Below, piece by piece: positions 17,001 to 24,042 of a stretch of 64,000 bases of DNA. Position 1 is the first letter of the stretch. Each line of letters starts with the position of its first letter. Under the pieces are notes generated by a model. That model was not told the origin of the DNA. It did no database searches and saw only the letters and a program-made list of their open reading frames with translations. The translations under genes and the position numbers were made by a program. The stretch lies in assembly GCA_963546395.1 (NCBI GenBank), contig CAUUMS010000002.1, positions 1 through 64,000 of the forward strand, written 5' to 3'. Source of the DNA: Bacteroides_D sp963546395 (GTDB taxonomy: Bacteria > Bacteroidota > Bacteroidia > Bacteroidales > CAJPTX01).

Positions 17001-18358
17001 TGTCGGCCACCTATGTGCGCAATGACGGTACATTCGTGCCAGGGTACTTGCCAGGCACGAAGCTACTCGGTCTCTCTAGCCTCTCTGGTAATCCTGCGCC
17101 CGGATTTCCATTCATCGCAGGGATTCAGGACCCCGATTTCCCGTGGAGGGCTATTCGGAACGGTTGGCTGGTGGGAGGCTCTGCCCAGAACGAGGCGTTT
17201 AAGATGACCAATAGCACCACCTACAGCTATCGGATATCGGTGGAGCCATTCCCATTTGCACGCTTGGATATCACGGGTACGAGAACCTATGCACGCAATC
17301 GCACGGAATTCTACCAACAGGTGGCTGGAGGCGACTTCAGGGTGTTGAACCAGGCCGTGAATGGTAATCTGTCCATCACCACGGTGATGATATCCAGTGC
17401 ATTCCAGAGCATTTCAAGCCGGAATGGTTATCGCTCTAAGGCCTTCGATCAGTTTGCGGCGAATCGGGCGGTGATAGCACGCCGACTGGCCCAGAAACGT
17501 GCACAAGGAGGCCAGTACACGCCCACGCCGAAGGCAACGGATCCCGATTACCCCGACGGCTACGGATCGCTAGCGCAGGATGTGCTGATTCCTGCCCTAG
17601 TAGCCGCCTACACAGGGCAAGACGCTGAGAAGGTATCGCTGAATCTGTTCCCAAAGATCCCGCTACCCAACTGGCAATTCACCTACGATGGGCTGTCACG
17701 CATAGCCGCATTCAAGAATGTGTTGCGGCAGCTGTCATTGCGCCACGGTTACAGGGCGACCTACGTGGTGGGTTCCTACGCCTCTAATGACCTTTACAGC
17801 GAGGGGGGAGATGGTTTCTCCTACGTGCGCAATCTGCAAAATGACTTCCTGCCTAAGTACCAGCTTGGTAATGTGACGTTAGCGGAGCAGTTTAGCCCGC
17901 TGGTGGGCGTGGATATGGCATGGGTGAATTCGCTAACCACTAAGTTTGAGGTGCGTAAGAATCGGTCGCTGAGCCTAAGTCTGGCCAACAACCAGCTCGT
18001 GGATATGGACAGCTGGGAGTACGTGATAGGGGGAGGTTACCGCATTGAGAACCTGCCGCTGCTCTTTAAGAGCCAGCTAGGGGGGCAGCGCGTCGTAAAG
18101 AGCGATCTGCGCCTACAGGCCGATTTTGGCATTCGCAAGACGAGTACCATCTTGCGGCGACTGGCTGAAGGCTCCAATCAGCCTACGGCCGGGCAGTGGT
18201 CGTATACCATCAAGCTCTCGGCCGATTACATGATCACCGAGCAGATTACGGTGAGAGCCTTCTTTGATAGGATGGTGAACAAGCCGCTCGTATCCCTGAG
18301 TTTCCCCACGGCTAATACTAGCTTTGGTTTCAGCGTGCGCTTTACGCTTGACCAGTAA
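11045..18358 (+). CDS. sprA: T9SS outer-membrane translocon SprA/Sov
   Basis: A 2437-residue protein, about the size of Porphyromonas Sov and Flavobacterium SprA, which form the very large single-chain beta-barrel through which type IX cargo crosses the outer membrane. A signal peptide is present (NSLVLLALLFGVGHVAAQ). Early landmarks typical of SprA are seen, including VRSNTTFDFDTKLQVNLTGR, GEKLRMDLKYNTEATFDFE and GTLITGSQSLFGFRTDLKFG. Long amphipathic beta-strand runs and the C-terminal aromatic strand (TSFGFSVRFTLDQ) fit an outer-membrane barrel. An ATG 9 bases downstream is an alternative start. No frameshift or internal stop. The secreted protease at 38.1 kb is a predicted client. Genes porV and plug are not in the window. 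Confidence 0.95.
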   Translation: MLGMNRQQRAFVNSLVLLALLFGVGHVAAQGGPKERVPAVGMKSVSTERHEVVYDPVTQRYFVYNKIGNVTVGRPRVMTAQEYRDFRREEAMRDYWQGKRDEKSTTAGGSLLPQLQVGGESFDRVFGSNVIEIVPQGSAELLFGITNSRTDNYAIPEDVRSNTTFDFDTKLQVNLTGRVGEKLRMDLKYNTEATFDFEQNVKVEYTGTEDEIIQKIEAGNVTMPLPGTLITGSQSLFGFRTDLKFGRLGVSTIFSQRKGQSQTIEVKGGAHAKRFEVRADQYEANKHFFLSQFFYHRYDAALSHLPLINSGFEVTKIEVWITNKQSRFEDSRDLVAFVDLAEIDRDIYARSVVSPVGGATSPANEANTLYGDMSRGPYAGIRQIANVTPLLAPLAARNFRNGRDYEKLENARRLKPSEFTLNSKLGYISLNLSLNADEILAVAYEYTFGGRTYKVGELSTDGIDSPQALIVKLLKGTELSPAMPTWRLMMKNVYALGAFQISQQDFNLDVLYQDDEIGTAVNYLSAGRVRHEPLLSVLNLDNLNPQGNTGPDGVFDFIEGVTILSASGRIIFPEVEPFGRYLAAKIGDPAVASQIVYPELYDSTLSRAQQSAEKNRFLLRGEYRASSNSEIPLNAPNVPKGSVVVTAGGKRLVENVDYVVDYLLGTVRIINQGLLESGTPIKISLESNLGVDFQTKTLIGTHLNYAFNDRFNIGGTVLNLTERPLTKKVSYGNEAMSNTIWGLNLSYEEELPWLTRAIDFLPLIETKEKSAVTFEAEMAHFIPGQSGHLDKRASVYLDDFEASKSTIDLRMWSAWSIASTPQGQPTLFAEGDLVNDLRYGMGRARFAWYTIDPLFVRNSSLTPPHIRNNPDAQSSHFVREVEEQEIFPNRQTAQGLPTTVPVLNVAYYPTERGPYNYDVDGALADGSLSHPEKRWGGMMRALPLTDFEGSNIEYIEFWMMDPFVEGATGGGDLYFNLGNISEDILRDGRKSFENGLPGNGGSEGVETTVWGRVPTVQSSVMAFDNNQATRARQDVGLDGLSDELERSFHADFVQRTEVKFGADSEAARLARQDPSSDDYRYFRSTAWDEQATGILDRYKYFNNTDGNSPTPEQSKESYPTLATTLPDVEDLNRDNTLSDNESYYQYKVSIRPGDLQVGSNYVTDKVVARAKLANGRESDVAWYQFKIPVREYSQRVGHIQDFKSVRFIRMFLRSFSQPVVLRFATLGLVRGEWRRYDRSLLDPQEQLGGGANAATTFEVSAVNIEENNARTPVNYVLPPNVTREIDASQAVENELNEQSMELKVLDLADGDARAAYRSVGYDLRQYKKLALDVHAEAVPGHSLADGELRLFLRLGTDYTNSYYEYEVPLRLTAPGFYSNNSQADRREVWPAENALDIDLSIFRKAKLARDDAARGSGGRITARTPYTMSDGDRNVIVLGYPNLADVRVLMIGIRNPRKRDPNDDGLAKSAVVWVNELRLARIADHGGWAALASMNVKMADFGLLTLSGRMETPGFGALESRVNNRAKETTYQYDASSTLELGRFFPKKWEVSIPMFVGYGETFANPEYNPLDPDVPFKEALEHMPNASARDSLRRIAQDYTRRRSINFTNVRVNKVSRNPMIWDPANFSLSYSYSEVNVRNVKTEYRNQINHRGAFAYAYNARPKSVEPLRKVKWLSSPYLALIRDFNFTYLPKQLSFRTEITRSYLEQRLRNINSPKLQMRPTYAKGFNWLRNYGVNWDITQNLRFDFTASNVAVIDEPEGPVDRNLDRDLYYQWRDSVWRGVRHFGRTTQYTHRAGLSYNLPLSKIPFLAWLSASASYNTDYRWDAAPRLADTVRVVVGNKVQNAAALNVTAQANLVSLYSKIGYLQRVNQNFDRLANGQSLHQKQEFRDVRYERDRFTLSAGRPRTVSHSLGIEDVRVKLFDDRGGEVPCQVEVLSDSKVRVTSDVEVRRGRIEVTGKKPKSDFSPQLVLDGVLRALMGIRNVSATYVRNDGTFVPGYLPGTKLLGLSSLSGNPAPGFPFIAGIQDPDFPWRAIRNGWLVGGSAQNEAFKMTNSTTYSYRISVEPFPFARLDITGTRTYARNRTEFYQQVAGGDFRVLNQAVNGNLSITTVMISSAFQSISSRNGYRSKAFDQFAANRAVIARRLAQKRAQGGQYTPTPKATDPDYPDGYGSLAQDVLIPALVAAYTGQDAEKVSLNLFPKIPLPNWQFTYDGLSRIAAFKNVLRQLSLRHGYRATYVVGSYASNDLYSEGGDGFSYVRNLQNDFLPKYQLGNVTLAEQFSPLVGVDMAWVNSLTTKFEVRKNRSLSLSLANNQLVDMDSWEYVIGGGYRIENLPLLFKSQLGGQRVVKSDLRLQADFGIRKTSTILRRLAEGSNQPTAGQWSYTIKLSADYMITEQITVRAFFDRMVNKPLVSLSFPTANTSFGFSVRFTLDQ

Positions 18359-18382
18359 TGCGCCTGCAAGTAGCACCCGATC

Positions 18383-18874
18383 ATGAGCTCTATACAGTTT
18401 AACTACTTCGCAGACGTTCAGGGCGAATTGATCATCAGGGAAGAGATTCTGCGTGCCTTCCAGGAGCTCCGTATCTCGGACTACTTTGGGCAACGAATTT
18501 CCGTCATCGATAGGGTGAGTGATTTTGTGTCGCTCGGTGGTGGACGCACGCTGCTCATCGATGCTGAAGGGCGGGTAATTGTGAAGGGGTCAAATAAGCA
18601 TGTGAGCGTGTACGAGAACCCCATCATGGAGTATATGCCCTCAATGATCCGGGAGGGGAACGTCTACGTGGAGGGCCGCATTGCCTACTTTGCTGGGTAT
18701 GCCTTCCCGGAATTCAGGAAGAAGGTACAGGCACTATTCCGGAAGTTGAAGAAGTGCTGCTGGTGGGATAAGTATTGGCGTTACTGGGTGTTTGAATCCA
18801 TAGGGAATGAGGCCACCGTATTTATCCCCAATCGCCTTGAGCATGTATCCAGGTTCAGAGAGGCTGAGGGCTAG
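18383..18874 (+). CDS. Hypothetical protein, first gene of putative immunity locus
   Basis: 163 residues, no signal peptide or membrane helix. I do not recognise the family. It has a mixed alpha/beta look, with VDxxxSLGGGRTLLIDAEGR-like strands in the first half and a Cys/Trp/Tyr-rich patch near 130-145 (KKCCWWDKYWRYWVFES). It begins 24 bases after sprA and may be read from the same transcript. It opens a run of small plus-strand genes of which at least one (20493) resembles a known immunity family. A role as a cytoplasmic immunity protein is an inference from context only. Confidence 0.6.
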   Translation: MSSIQFNYFADVQGELIIREEILRAFQELRISDYFGQRISVIDRVSDFVSLGGGRTLLIDAEGRVIVKGSNKHVSVYENPIMEYMPSMIREGNVYVEGRIAYFAGYAFPEFRKKVQALFRKLKKCCWWDKYWRYWVFESIGNEATVFIPNRLEHVSRFREAEG

Positions 18875-18891
18875 GGGTTGTTCATGATGCT

Positions 18892-19245
18892 ATGATGGCT
18901 GAGGATATTGCCGAGGGGTATGCAGCCCTGGTGACAAGGTGTGAGGCACTAGATTATTCGGATCTCGAGGCCACATTCGAGTTTGCCGATCGGGAGCTAT
19001 CGCAGATATCGTTGGAGTTGGCCCTGATAGTGATGATCAACGTAGTGATGAGAGCACCTCGCTACTTCGACGAGTATATTTGGGATCACTGCTGCATTGT
19101 CATTGATGCAGTGGGGAGTCCCAGCACGTATGGCTATCTCCGATCTAAGCACGCTGAATGCGATGACCATAGAATCAGAAGGCGATTAGAAGCCCTGTGC
19201 GCAATCCTGGAGAGAAAGTACCCTCATCTCTCTGGAGTACAGTAG
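18892..19245 (+). CDS. Hypothetical small acidic protein in putative immunity locus
   Basis: 117 residues, all-helical in appearance and acidic in its first half (LDYSDLEATFEFADREL). A hydrophobic stretch LELALIVMINVVMRAP near residues 41-56 looks like a buried helix rather than a membrane span. It starts 17 bases after the preceding stop with two adjacent ATG codons (18892 and 18895). No family recognised. Its size, soluble character and close spacing match its neighbours, so an immunity or anti-toxin role is possible. Confidence 0.55.
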   Translation: MMAEDIAEGYAALVTRCEALDYSDLEATFEFADRELSQISLELALIVMINVVMRAPRYFDEYIWDHCCIVIDAVGSPSTYGYLRSKHAECDDHRIRRRLEALCAILERKYPHLSGVQ

Positions 19246-19287
19246 TCATGGGATGGCTGTCTGTGGATGGCGTGCGCAATGTGTTAG

Positions 19288-19572
19288 ATGATGACAGAGG
19301 CAGAGCTAGAGGCTATACAGGCCAGGTGTGGAAGGGCCACCGGTGGGCCTTGGGTTTCCTTTGTCGAGGGGAGGGATCACACGAGCGGATGCGACTTTAT
19401 ACAGACGGACGGCGAGGATATAACCCTTTCGGGTGCTACAGTCGATGATCAGGATTTTATCGCCGCAGCTCGCCAGGATATCCCTGCGCTCATAGAGGAG
19501 ATCTATCGCCTTAGAGCTTTGATACATGCTGCGGGGCTAGTAGATCGAGAGCCACGTGCTGAAGGGGCGTAG
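19288..19572 (+). CDS. Small conserved hypothetical protein (Ead/Ea22-like appearance)
   Basis: 94 residues. The N-terminus TEAELEAIQARCGRATGGPW has the form of a phage-associated Ead/Ea22-type motif (helix, then AT.GPW). It continues with SFVEGRDHTSGCDFIQT and DDQDFIAAARQDIPALIEEI, blocks that I recall from widespread small hypothetical proteins, though I cannot verify this by search. Two cysteines, no membrane segment. Function unknown. The next gene starts 2 bases after its stop, so the pair is co-transcribed. Confidence 0.6.
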   Translation: MMTEAELEAIQARCGRATGGPWVSFVEGRDHTSGCDFIQTDGEDITLSGATVDDQDFIAAARQDIPALIEEIYRLRALIHAAGLVDREPRAEGA

Positions 19573-19574
19573 CA

Positions 19575-20375
19575 ATGTGCAATCGGTATCCGGCGTTTAG
19601 CTTTACGGGCTCTAGCACGGAGTATCAAGTTATAACGCCTGAGAACTCTTCAGTCCTCGCAGGATATATGCGGGACAGGGGCCTAGGGAGACTGATTGTC
19701 ACGAGCACTGATGACCCTAGTAGTGGTTGGAATGCTACAGAGTTACCCGATTTGAAGGACTTCACCTTTCTCGAGGAGCTCCTGATCTATTGGAGCAATG
19801 TGAAGAAGCTTGATGGGATTTATTCCTGTGCCAATTTGAGGGTGCTCTGGCTCGATAACGATGATGTCACAGAGGTATTATTTCCCCGGTTCCCCCATCT
19901 TGAAAAGGTGGTCTCATGGAGACGTAGAGGGATAAGTAGCGTTTGGGATGTGCCCACCCTGAAGGTGCTAACCCTGGCTGGCTTGAAGGATGGCGATCTC
20001 AGGTCGGGTTGTGCCCTAGACACCCTAGAAAAGTTAAGGATACTGAAAAGCTCATTAACCGATCTCTCATTGCTCGCAGGGAATCGGCAGATCCTATTTC
20101 TTGAGTTGCGAGGCCTTAGCAAGATTGAAGATCTGTCGCAGCTCGGCTCGATGACGCAGCTACGACATTTGAGGATAGAGGCTAACAGGGTAAAGGACTT
20201 CTCATTCCTCAGAGGGCTTGTAAACCTCGAGAGGCTTTACATCTCAAGCAAGGCCGGCGAGATTTCAGTGGAACAGCTTTCGCACCTGAATAAGCTACAG
20301 GTAGTGAATCTCTCGGGGAATGTGGCAATGCAGACTGTCAACAGGGCACTACGTGAACGATTACAGCTCTCCTGA
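19575..20375 (+). CDS. Leucine-rich repeat protein in putative immunity locus
   Basis: 266 residues with about seven or eight degenerate leucine-rich repeats spanning most of the protein after residue 55. Examples are LKDFTFLEELLIYWSNVKKL, CANLRVLWLDNDDVTEV, MTQLRHLRIEANRVKDFSFL and LVNLERLYISSKAGEISVE. No signal peptide or sorting signal, so it is probably cytoplasmic. It differs from secreted Bacteroidota LRR proteins in that respect. Small cytosolic LRR proteins do occur in polyimmunity loci and in effector inhibition, but a binding partner cannot be named here. Confidence 0.75.
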   Translation: MCNRYPAFSFTGSSTEYQVITPENSSVLAGYMRDRGLGRLIVTSTDDPSSGWNATELPDLKDFTFLEELLIYWSNVKKLDGIYSCANLRVLWLDNDDVTEVLFPRFPHLEKVVSWRRRGISSVWDVPTLKVLTLAGLKDGDLRSGCALDTLEKLRILKSSLTDLSLLAGNRQILFLELRGLSKIEDLSQLGSMTQLRHLRIEANRVKDFSFLRGLVNLERLYISSKAGEISVEQLSHLNKLQVVNLSGNVAMQTVNRALRERLQLS

Positions 20376-20492
20376 TCCCCGGAGCTCGGGTGCGTTCTCA
20401 GCGTTACGCTGCGTAAAAGAGTTAGTGGCAGAGAGAACGACTGATTACGGGGTGATGATGGAAGGCTGGTCGGTGTGCCCCAAAGGCTACAG

Positions 20493-20771
20493 ATGATGGA
20501 TGCGATTGAGACCTGGATCAGAAGCAACCCCGTCATTTTCGGGAAGGTGATATCAACAGCCTGCCTCGTGTTTGGGCTGCTACTGATCATCGGGGCTATC
20601 AGGGATTGGGATTGGCTCTATGCCCCCGATAAGCACTACCAGAACAACTGGGGCATGGGGCAGATAAGCCGCTACATGGGCCGCGGCAATGCCCGTGTAA
20701 CGGGTGCCATTGGCGGGGTGATATTCGTTGCGCTCGGCTGCATCTTAGTCTATGCGGCCTTTTTCAAGTAG
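20493..20771 (+). CDS. Imm17-like two-helix membrane immunity protein
   Basis: 92 residues from the ATG at 20493; a GTG at 20475 is an alternative start. Two transmembrane helices are evident: FGKVISTACLVFGLLLIIGA near 20-40 and GAIGGVIFVALGCILVYAAF near 70-89. The second is preceded by RYMGRGNARVTG, matching the small-residue and basic pattern I associate with the Pfam Imm17 family (two-helix predicted immunity proteins found in heterogeneous polyimmunity loci). Family membership is from memory of its shape and length; a profile search would settle it. It is the best marker that this stretch is a polyimmunity locus. Confidence 0.65.
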   Translation: MMDAIETWIRSNPVIFGKVISTACLVFGLLLIIGAIRDWDWLYAPDKHYQNNWGMGQISRYMGRGNARVTGAIGGVIFVALGCILVYAAFFK

Positions 20772-20872
20772 CATGCATTAGGCCGCTTGCACTCATCCTG
20801 TAGTGTGTAGCAGCCAACGTGATAGGGCGATTGTAGGCGTAGCTATAGACCCGGCAAATAGCACTTGTGAGT

Positions 20873-21445
20873 ATGAGGTACTACAGGGTGACGGGTGAGG
20901 ATAATGGCCTCTGCTTTTATAGTGATAACGCTGAGCTATTGCGCCATTGTCCTCAGTGCAAGCTCATTGTCAACCGCCAGGAGGCGGCAATGAGCAGTGT
21001 GGACGCATTCACCCTAAGGCGGAGATATAATTTCTCATCCTGCCTAGACGGGGAGGTCGTCGTATCGCAGGTATTCGTGGATGTATACAGAAATCACAAC
21101 CTGCAAGGCCTCTCATTTACCGCATTGCCACGGGCGAAGGGCCTTTACCTGTTAGAGTGCACCACGGAGGTAAAATATGACCTCAGCAATCCCAATCTGG
21201 TTCGCCGTCAATTGTGCCCAACGTGCGGCCAGTATATGGAGGTCTCGTGTGTCTGGCCGCTAAGAGTTCTTGCCGAAGAGCGACTAGAGCCTAGCACATT
21301 TTACAGAACGGATCTGATCGTTGGTGGCATCGTTGGGCGATGGCCTCTAATCCTAGCCACAGATCCTATTCCTCAAATATTCTGTGACGAGAGGATGAAG
21401 GGTATTTACTTCCGGCTGTGCAATAAAAATGGGGACAGCCTTTAG
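20873..21445 (+). CDS. Hypothetical protein with paired CxxC motifs
   Basis: 190 residues from the ATG at 20873; a GTG at 20867 is an alternative. Two zinc-ribbon-like knuckles are present: HCPQCKL near residue 25 and LCPTCGQYME near 120. The second has the CxxCG form. The rest is mixed strand and helix with no membrane segment. The double-CxxCG layout recalls myxobacterial immunity proteins of the SitI6/gmx_para_CXXCG type, but this comparison is tentative. It lies between the Imm17-like gene and further small genes of the same strand. Confidence 0.6.
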   Translation: MRYYRVTGEDNGLCFYSDNAELLRHCPQCKLIVNRQEAAMSSVDAFTLRRRYNFSSCLDGEVVVSQVFVDVYRNHNLQGLSFTALPRAKGLYLLECTTEVKYDLSNPNLVRRQLCPTCGQYMEVSCVWPLRVLAEERLEPSTFYRTDLIVGGIVGRWPLILATDPIPQIFCDERMKGIYFRLCNKNGDSL

Positions 21446-21485
21446 GGCCATGAGGTTAAATGATGGACGCATTCGCCGTTGAGCT

Positions 21486-21836
21486 ATGGCATCTTCCACT
21501 GCCACCAGCTACCACGACGAGGAGCTTACCGGGGTGCAATACGACAGGGAGTATCGTCGCCTTACGTTATCATTTCAGTCAGCAGAGGAGCTTTGCTTTA
21601 GCGATGTCGTTCAATTTGAGCTGAACTTCTTCCCCGATCAGAATGTGCTGTTCAGCATCAATGAGTACGCTCTGGACGATATCCCTCCGGCCGTGCTCGA
21701 GGACTATCCATTCCTGGCAAGCTATAGGCAACACCCTCAGGCGGTGTATATCTACCACGTGATCCCATCAGTTGGACTAGAGGGAGTTATTGTGACGAGT
21801 GGGAGGCCCTCCCTCTGCGCACCCTGCGAGCCTTGA
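21486..21836 (+). CDS. Hypothetical small protein in putative immunity locus
   Basis: 116 residues, acidic and aromatic, beginning MASSTATSYHDEELTGVQYD. Strand-rich core (YRRLTLSFQSAEELCFSDVV, then FELNFFPDQNVLFSINEY) with the look of a compact beta-sheet immunity-type fold. No recognised family. Its stop codon region overlaps a TTG that could start the next gene. Confidence 0.55.
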   Translation: MASSTATSYHDEELTGVQYDREYRRLTLSFQSAEELCFSDVVQFELNFFPDQNVLFSINEYALDDIPPAVLEDYPFLASYRQHPQAVYIYHVIPSVGLEGVIVTSGRPSLCAPCEP

Positions 21837-21853
21837 GCAATTGCGCCCCAGCC

Positions 21854-22159
21854 ATGCAGGCACTAGAGCACCGGGTACGAGTCGACATCGATAATGATAG
21901 GGTCTACGACAGCCATCACGTCAAGCTGTCGAGGGAGGACGAGGTTTTGGACTACTCTGGGGCCATAATCCACCTGCGGGAAGGGATGCGCATTTATCTT
22001 TATACCGTGAACGGTGATGCCGAGTGGCCATTTATACTCGCCGAGGGGGTGGTCGTGAGGAACCCCTACGGTGCCTCAACGTCGTTTACATGGTGGTGCG
22101 AGCTGCAAGGCGACCTCATCTATGTGAACGAGCGTGGCCACCCCTGTGGAAACCATTAA
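21854..22159 (+). CDS. Hypothetical small protein in putative immunity locus
   Basis: 101 residues from the ATG at 21854. The frame is open from a TTG at 21833 that overlaps the preceding stop (TTGA), so coupled initiation there is an alternative. The core RVRVDIDNDRVYDSHHVKLS, then GMRIYLYTVNGDAEWPFILA and EGVVVRNPY is a beta-rich small domain with an SH3-like look. No family recognised, no membrane segment. Its function is unknown. Confidence 0.55.
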   Translation: MQALEHRVRVDIDNDRVYDSHHVKLSREDEVLDYSGAIIHLREGMRIYLYTVNGDAEWPFILAEGVVVRNPYGASTSFTWWCELQGDLIYVNERGHPCGNH

Positions 22160-22355
22160 GCATCTTGCCATTGGTCGAGCTAATGGACTCGCAGCAGGTA
22201 GACTGGCAGACAGGTTGTAGCTTCGGGCTAAATGGCCCGGTGAATGCCGACGCTGAGCATGAGCCCGTGGCCACAATCTGCGCACTGGGCAAGTTCGATT
22301 GTAGCCTTTTCGTTGTGGATTCACTCGCTGGACAGTGCTGTAAATCTGGGGCGTG

Positions 22356-22691
22356 ATGGGGATGGCCAAAGGAACGGAGAGGTCAATCGCCCCTAGCGAC
22401 GAGTACGTGGCGCTCATCGATGCTGGGAGGTGCAGAACACCTCTCGGCTTCCGAAAGGCTCTGGTAGAGGCCTTTTTCCTACCTGCTGCCGCCGCAGAAA
22501 ATCTTAACGACATCAACTGGTACATCTTTTCCCCGTGGCTTGGCTTTGCGAGGATAAGGATGATATTTACCAATAGTGGTGGCCTACGGAAATGCCCCTA
22601 TTGGGTGGAGATACAAGCCATCCTGGCACTGTGGAAGGCCGATTGGGAGTCCAAGTCCAAGGCCAATCGACTTACCATCGAAAGCCGATAG
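22356..22691 (+). CDS. Barstar-like protein, putative RNase inhibitor
   Basis: 111 residues from the ATG at 22356; GTG at 22353 and ATG at 22362 are alternatives. The order of features recalls barstar, the intracellular inhibitor of barnase-type ribonucleases: a lead strand, then TPLGFRKALVEAFFLP (family pattern xxFhdalaxaLxFP), an Asn-containing segment ENLNDINWYIFSPWLG where barstar has GxNLDALWDcL, a strand IRMIFTNSGGL, and a closing helix. The YG motif before the Asn is missing, so assignment is tentative. It is the last gene before the terminator at 22886. Confidence 0.5.
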   Translation: MGMAKGTERSIAPSDEYVALIDAGRCRTPLGFRKALVEAFFLPAAAAENLNDINWYIFSPWLGFARIRMIFTNSGGLRKCPYWVEIQAILALWKADWESKSKANRLTIESR

Positions 22692-23193
22692 GCCAGCACT
22701 TGTACTCGTGCAACAAGTCGTCCTCTGAGACGCATTCGAGCCCTATGCTGTTGCCAGCTACGAGCCAGTCTAAAGGCCACCGAGTGGCCTGCCTCGCAGT
22801 GAAGTTCAGGTGGAGTGCGTGGGGTGTCTAGTGCCCTGACGGAATGCGCACAGCGTTGAGCATATCGACTATCTGTACGCCTTGCGCCCCTGATGAATTT
22901 GCGGCAAACAGGGGCTTTTGAACAATGCGGAGGAGCGTGTAGGAGAGGTTGCGCATTGTGTTCGGCGCACCCAGCAATCCGCCTGACCCGACTTCTCAGG
23001 GGGCGACTATGTGCAGACTATCTCCAGGGTAACTGTGGTGTTGCGTTGCGGTATCTAGCGCGTGCGACACATGCGCTCCCATTCGCCTCTGTCTGTGGAG
23101 GCCTATCTGTGACCGATCATGTTAGCAGTGAACGTAAGTGCACCTCTCCCTGTTCTAACGTGCAGAGTGTCCCATCAATGTGATGATTGTGCC
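22692..23193. other. Intergenic region after the small-gene locus
   Basis: About 500 bases with no gene called. Short plus-strand frames here lack family features and may be remnants of lost cargo. It contains the terminator at 22886-22919. No -7 box was found directly ahead of the flavin reductase gene. Confidence 0.5.
22886..22919 (+). terminator. Probable Rho-independent terminator of the small-gene locus
   Basis: Stem GCCCCTG (22886-22892) with CAGGGGC (22909-22915), an inner TTTGC/GCAAA pairing in the loop, and TTTT following at 22916-22919. It is about 195 bases after the barstar-like gene. Confidence 0.6.
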
Positions 23194-23697
23194 ATGCAGA
23201 AACTGAATCTTACAGAGCTATCGGAGAACTTCATTCGGGCCATCGGCCAGGAGTGGATGCTCATCACGGCGGGTACGCCCGAGCACTTCAACACCATGAC
23301 GGCGAGCTGGGGCTGTGTGGGTTGGCTCTGGAATCGCCCTGTGGCGGTAGCCTTTATCCGCCCGGAGCGTTACACCTACGAATTCGTGGAGAACAGCGAC
23401 CATTTCACCCTCGCCTTTCTGGGTGAGGAGCACCGGCAGATCCACACCGTGTGCGGGTCGCAGAGCGGTCGGGCAGTGGACAAGGTGGCTGCCACGGGTC
23501 TACAGCCCATTCTCACAGAGCTCGGGCATGTCACGTTTGGGCAGGCCCGTTTGACGCTCGACTGCCAAAAGCTCTACGCAGACACCCTCAAACCCGAGAA
23601 CTTCCTGAGCCAGATCCCCTTCCGGTGGTACGGTGAGGCCGAGGGTGGCTATCACAAGATGTACATCGCCGAGATCCTAGCGGCCTACACCCGCTGA
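23194..23697 (+). CDS. Flavin reductase-like FMN-binding protein
   Basis: 167 residues from ATG 23194. A split-barrel flavoprotein of the flavin reductase-like (DIM6/NTAB) family. Evidence is the early ITAGTPEHFNTMTASWGCVG, which corresponds to the family's FMN-phosphate loop (SWG), followed by RPVAVAFIRPERYTYEF and the HFTLAFLGEEHRQIH block. Such proteins in Bacteroidota bind FMN and reduce flavins or act on unknown substrates. The frame is open back to 23119, but that extension has no homology. It stands alone between the immunity-like locus and the convergent pyrE operon, so no partner can be named. Confidence 0.8.
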   Translation: MQKLNLTELSENFIRAIGQEWMLITAGTPEHFNTMTASWGCVGWLWNRPVAVAFIRPERYTYEFVENSDHFTLAFLGEEHRQIHTVCGSQSGRAVDKVAATGLQPILTELGHVTFGQARLTLDCQKLYADTLKPENFLSQIPFRWYGEAEGGYHKMYIAEILAAYTR

Positions 23698-24042
23698 TGC
23701 GACTAGCATCCGCCGAAACGCCCGTATAGCTCTAGGAATTGGCATCCTGCTCACAGTCGAGGATGTGGCCACTCTGCTTATGTGCAGCGGCAGTGCCTAG
23801 CTAAGCAGCAGGGGGCTTTGGATCTGAAGGGTCTTCGCCAGAGAGCTCGCTCTCCTGTAGCATCCATGGGGACGTGGATTTGCGCTGGGTAAATCCACTG
23901 TTGTATACCCTCAGGGGATGACGACTAGGGTTGTGGCCACGACACTGCGCGCCGTGAAGCGGGAATCACGCAGCATCACGCTTGCGGTGCGATATCATGA
24001 TCCCCGTGTTGCGTGGGCCCACCGCCTGCGTCAGCCTGTGAC
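23698..24042. other. Intergenic region between convergent genes
   Basis: About 345 bases between convergent genes. It holds a perfect hairpin GTGGATTT/AAATCCAC (23874-23881 with 23891-23898, 9-base loop) without a T-tract, which might assist termination on either strand. Nothing else was seen. Confidence 0.4.

Noticed and set aside
22183..22356. 57-codon plus-strand frame between the 21854 and 22356 genes
   Set aside because: Too short to support without homology; could be a remnant gene and is noted only as possible.
18383..22919. Prophage or integrative element as explanation for the small-gene locus
   Set aside because: No integrase, phage structural gene, tRNA target or flanking repeat was found.
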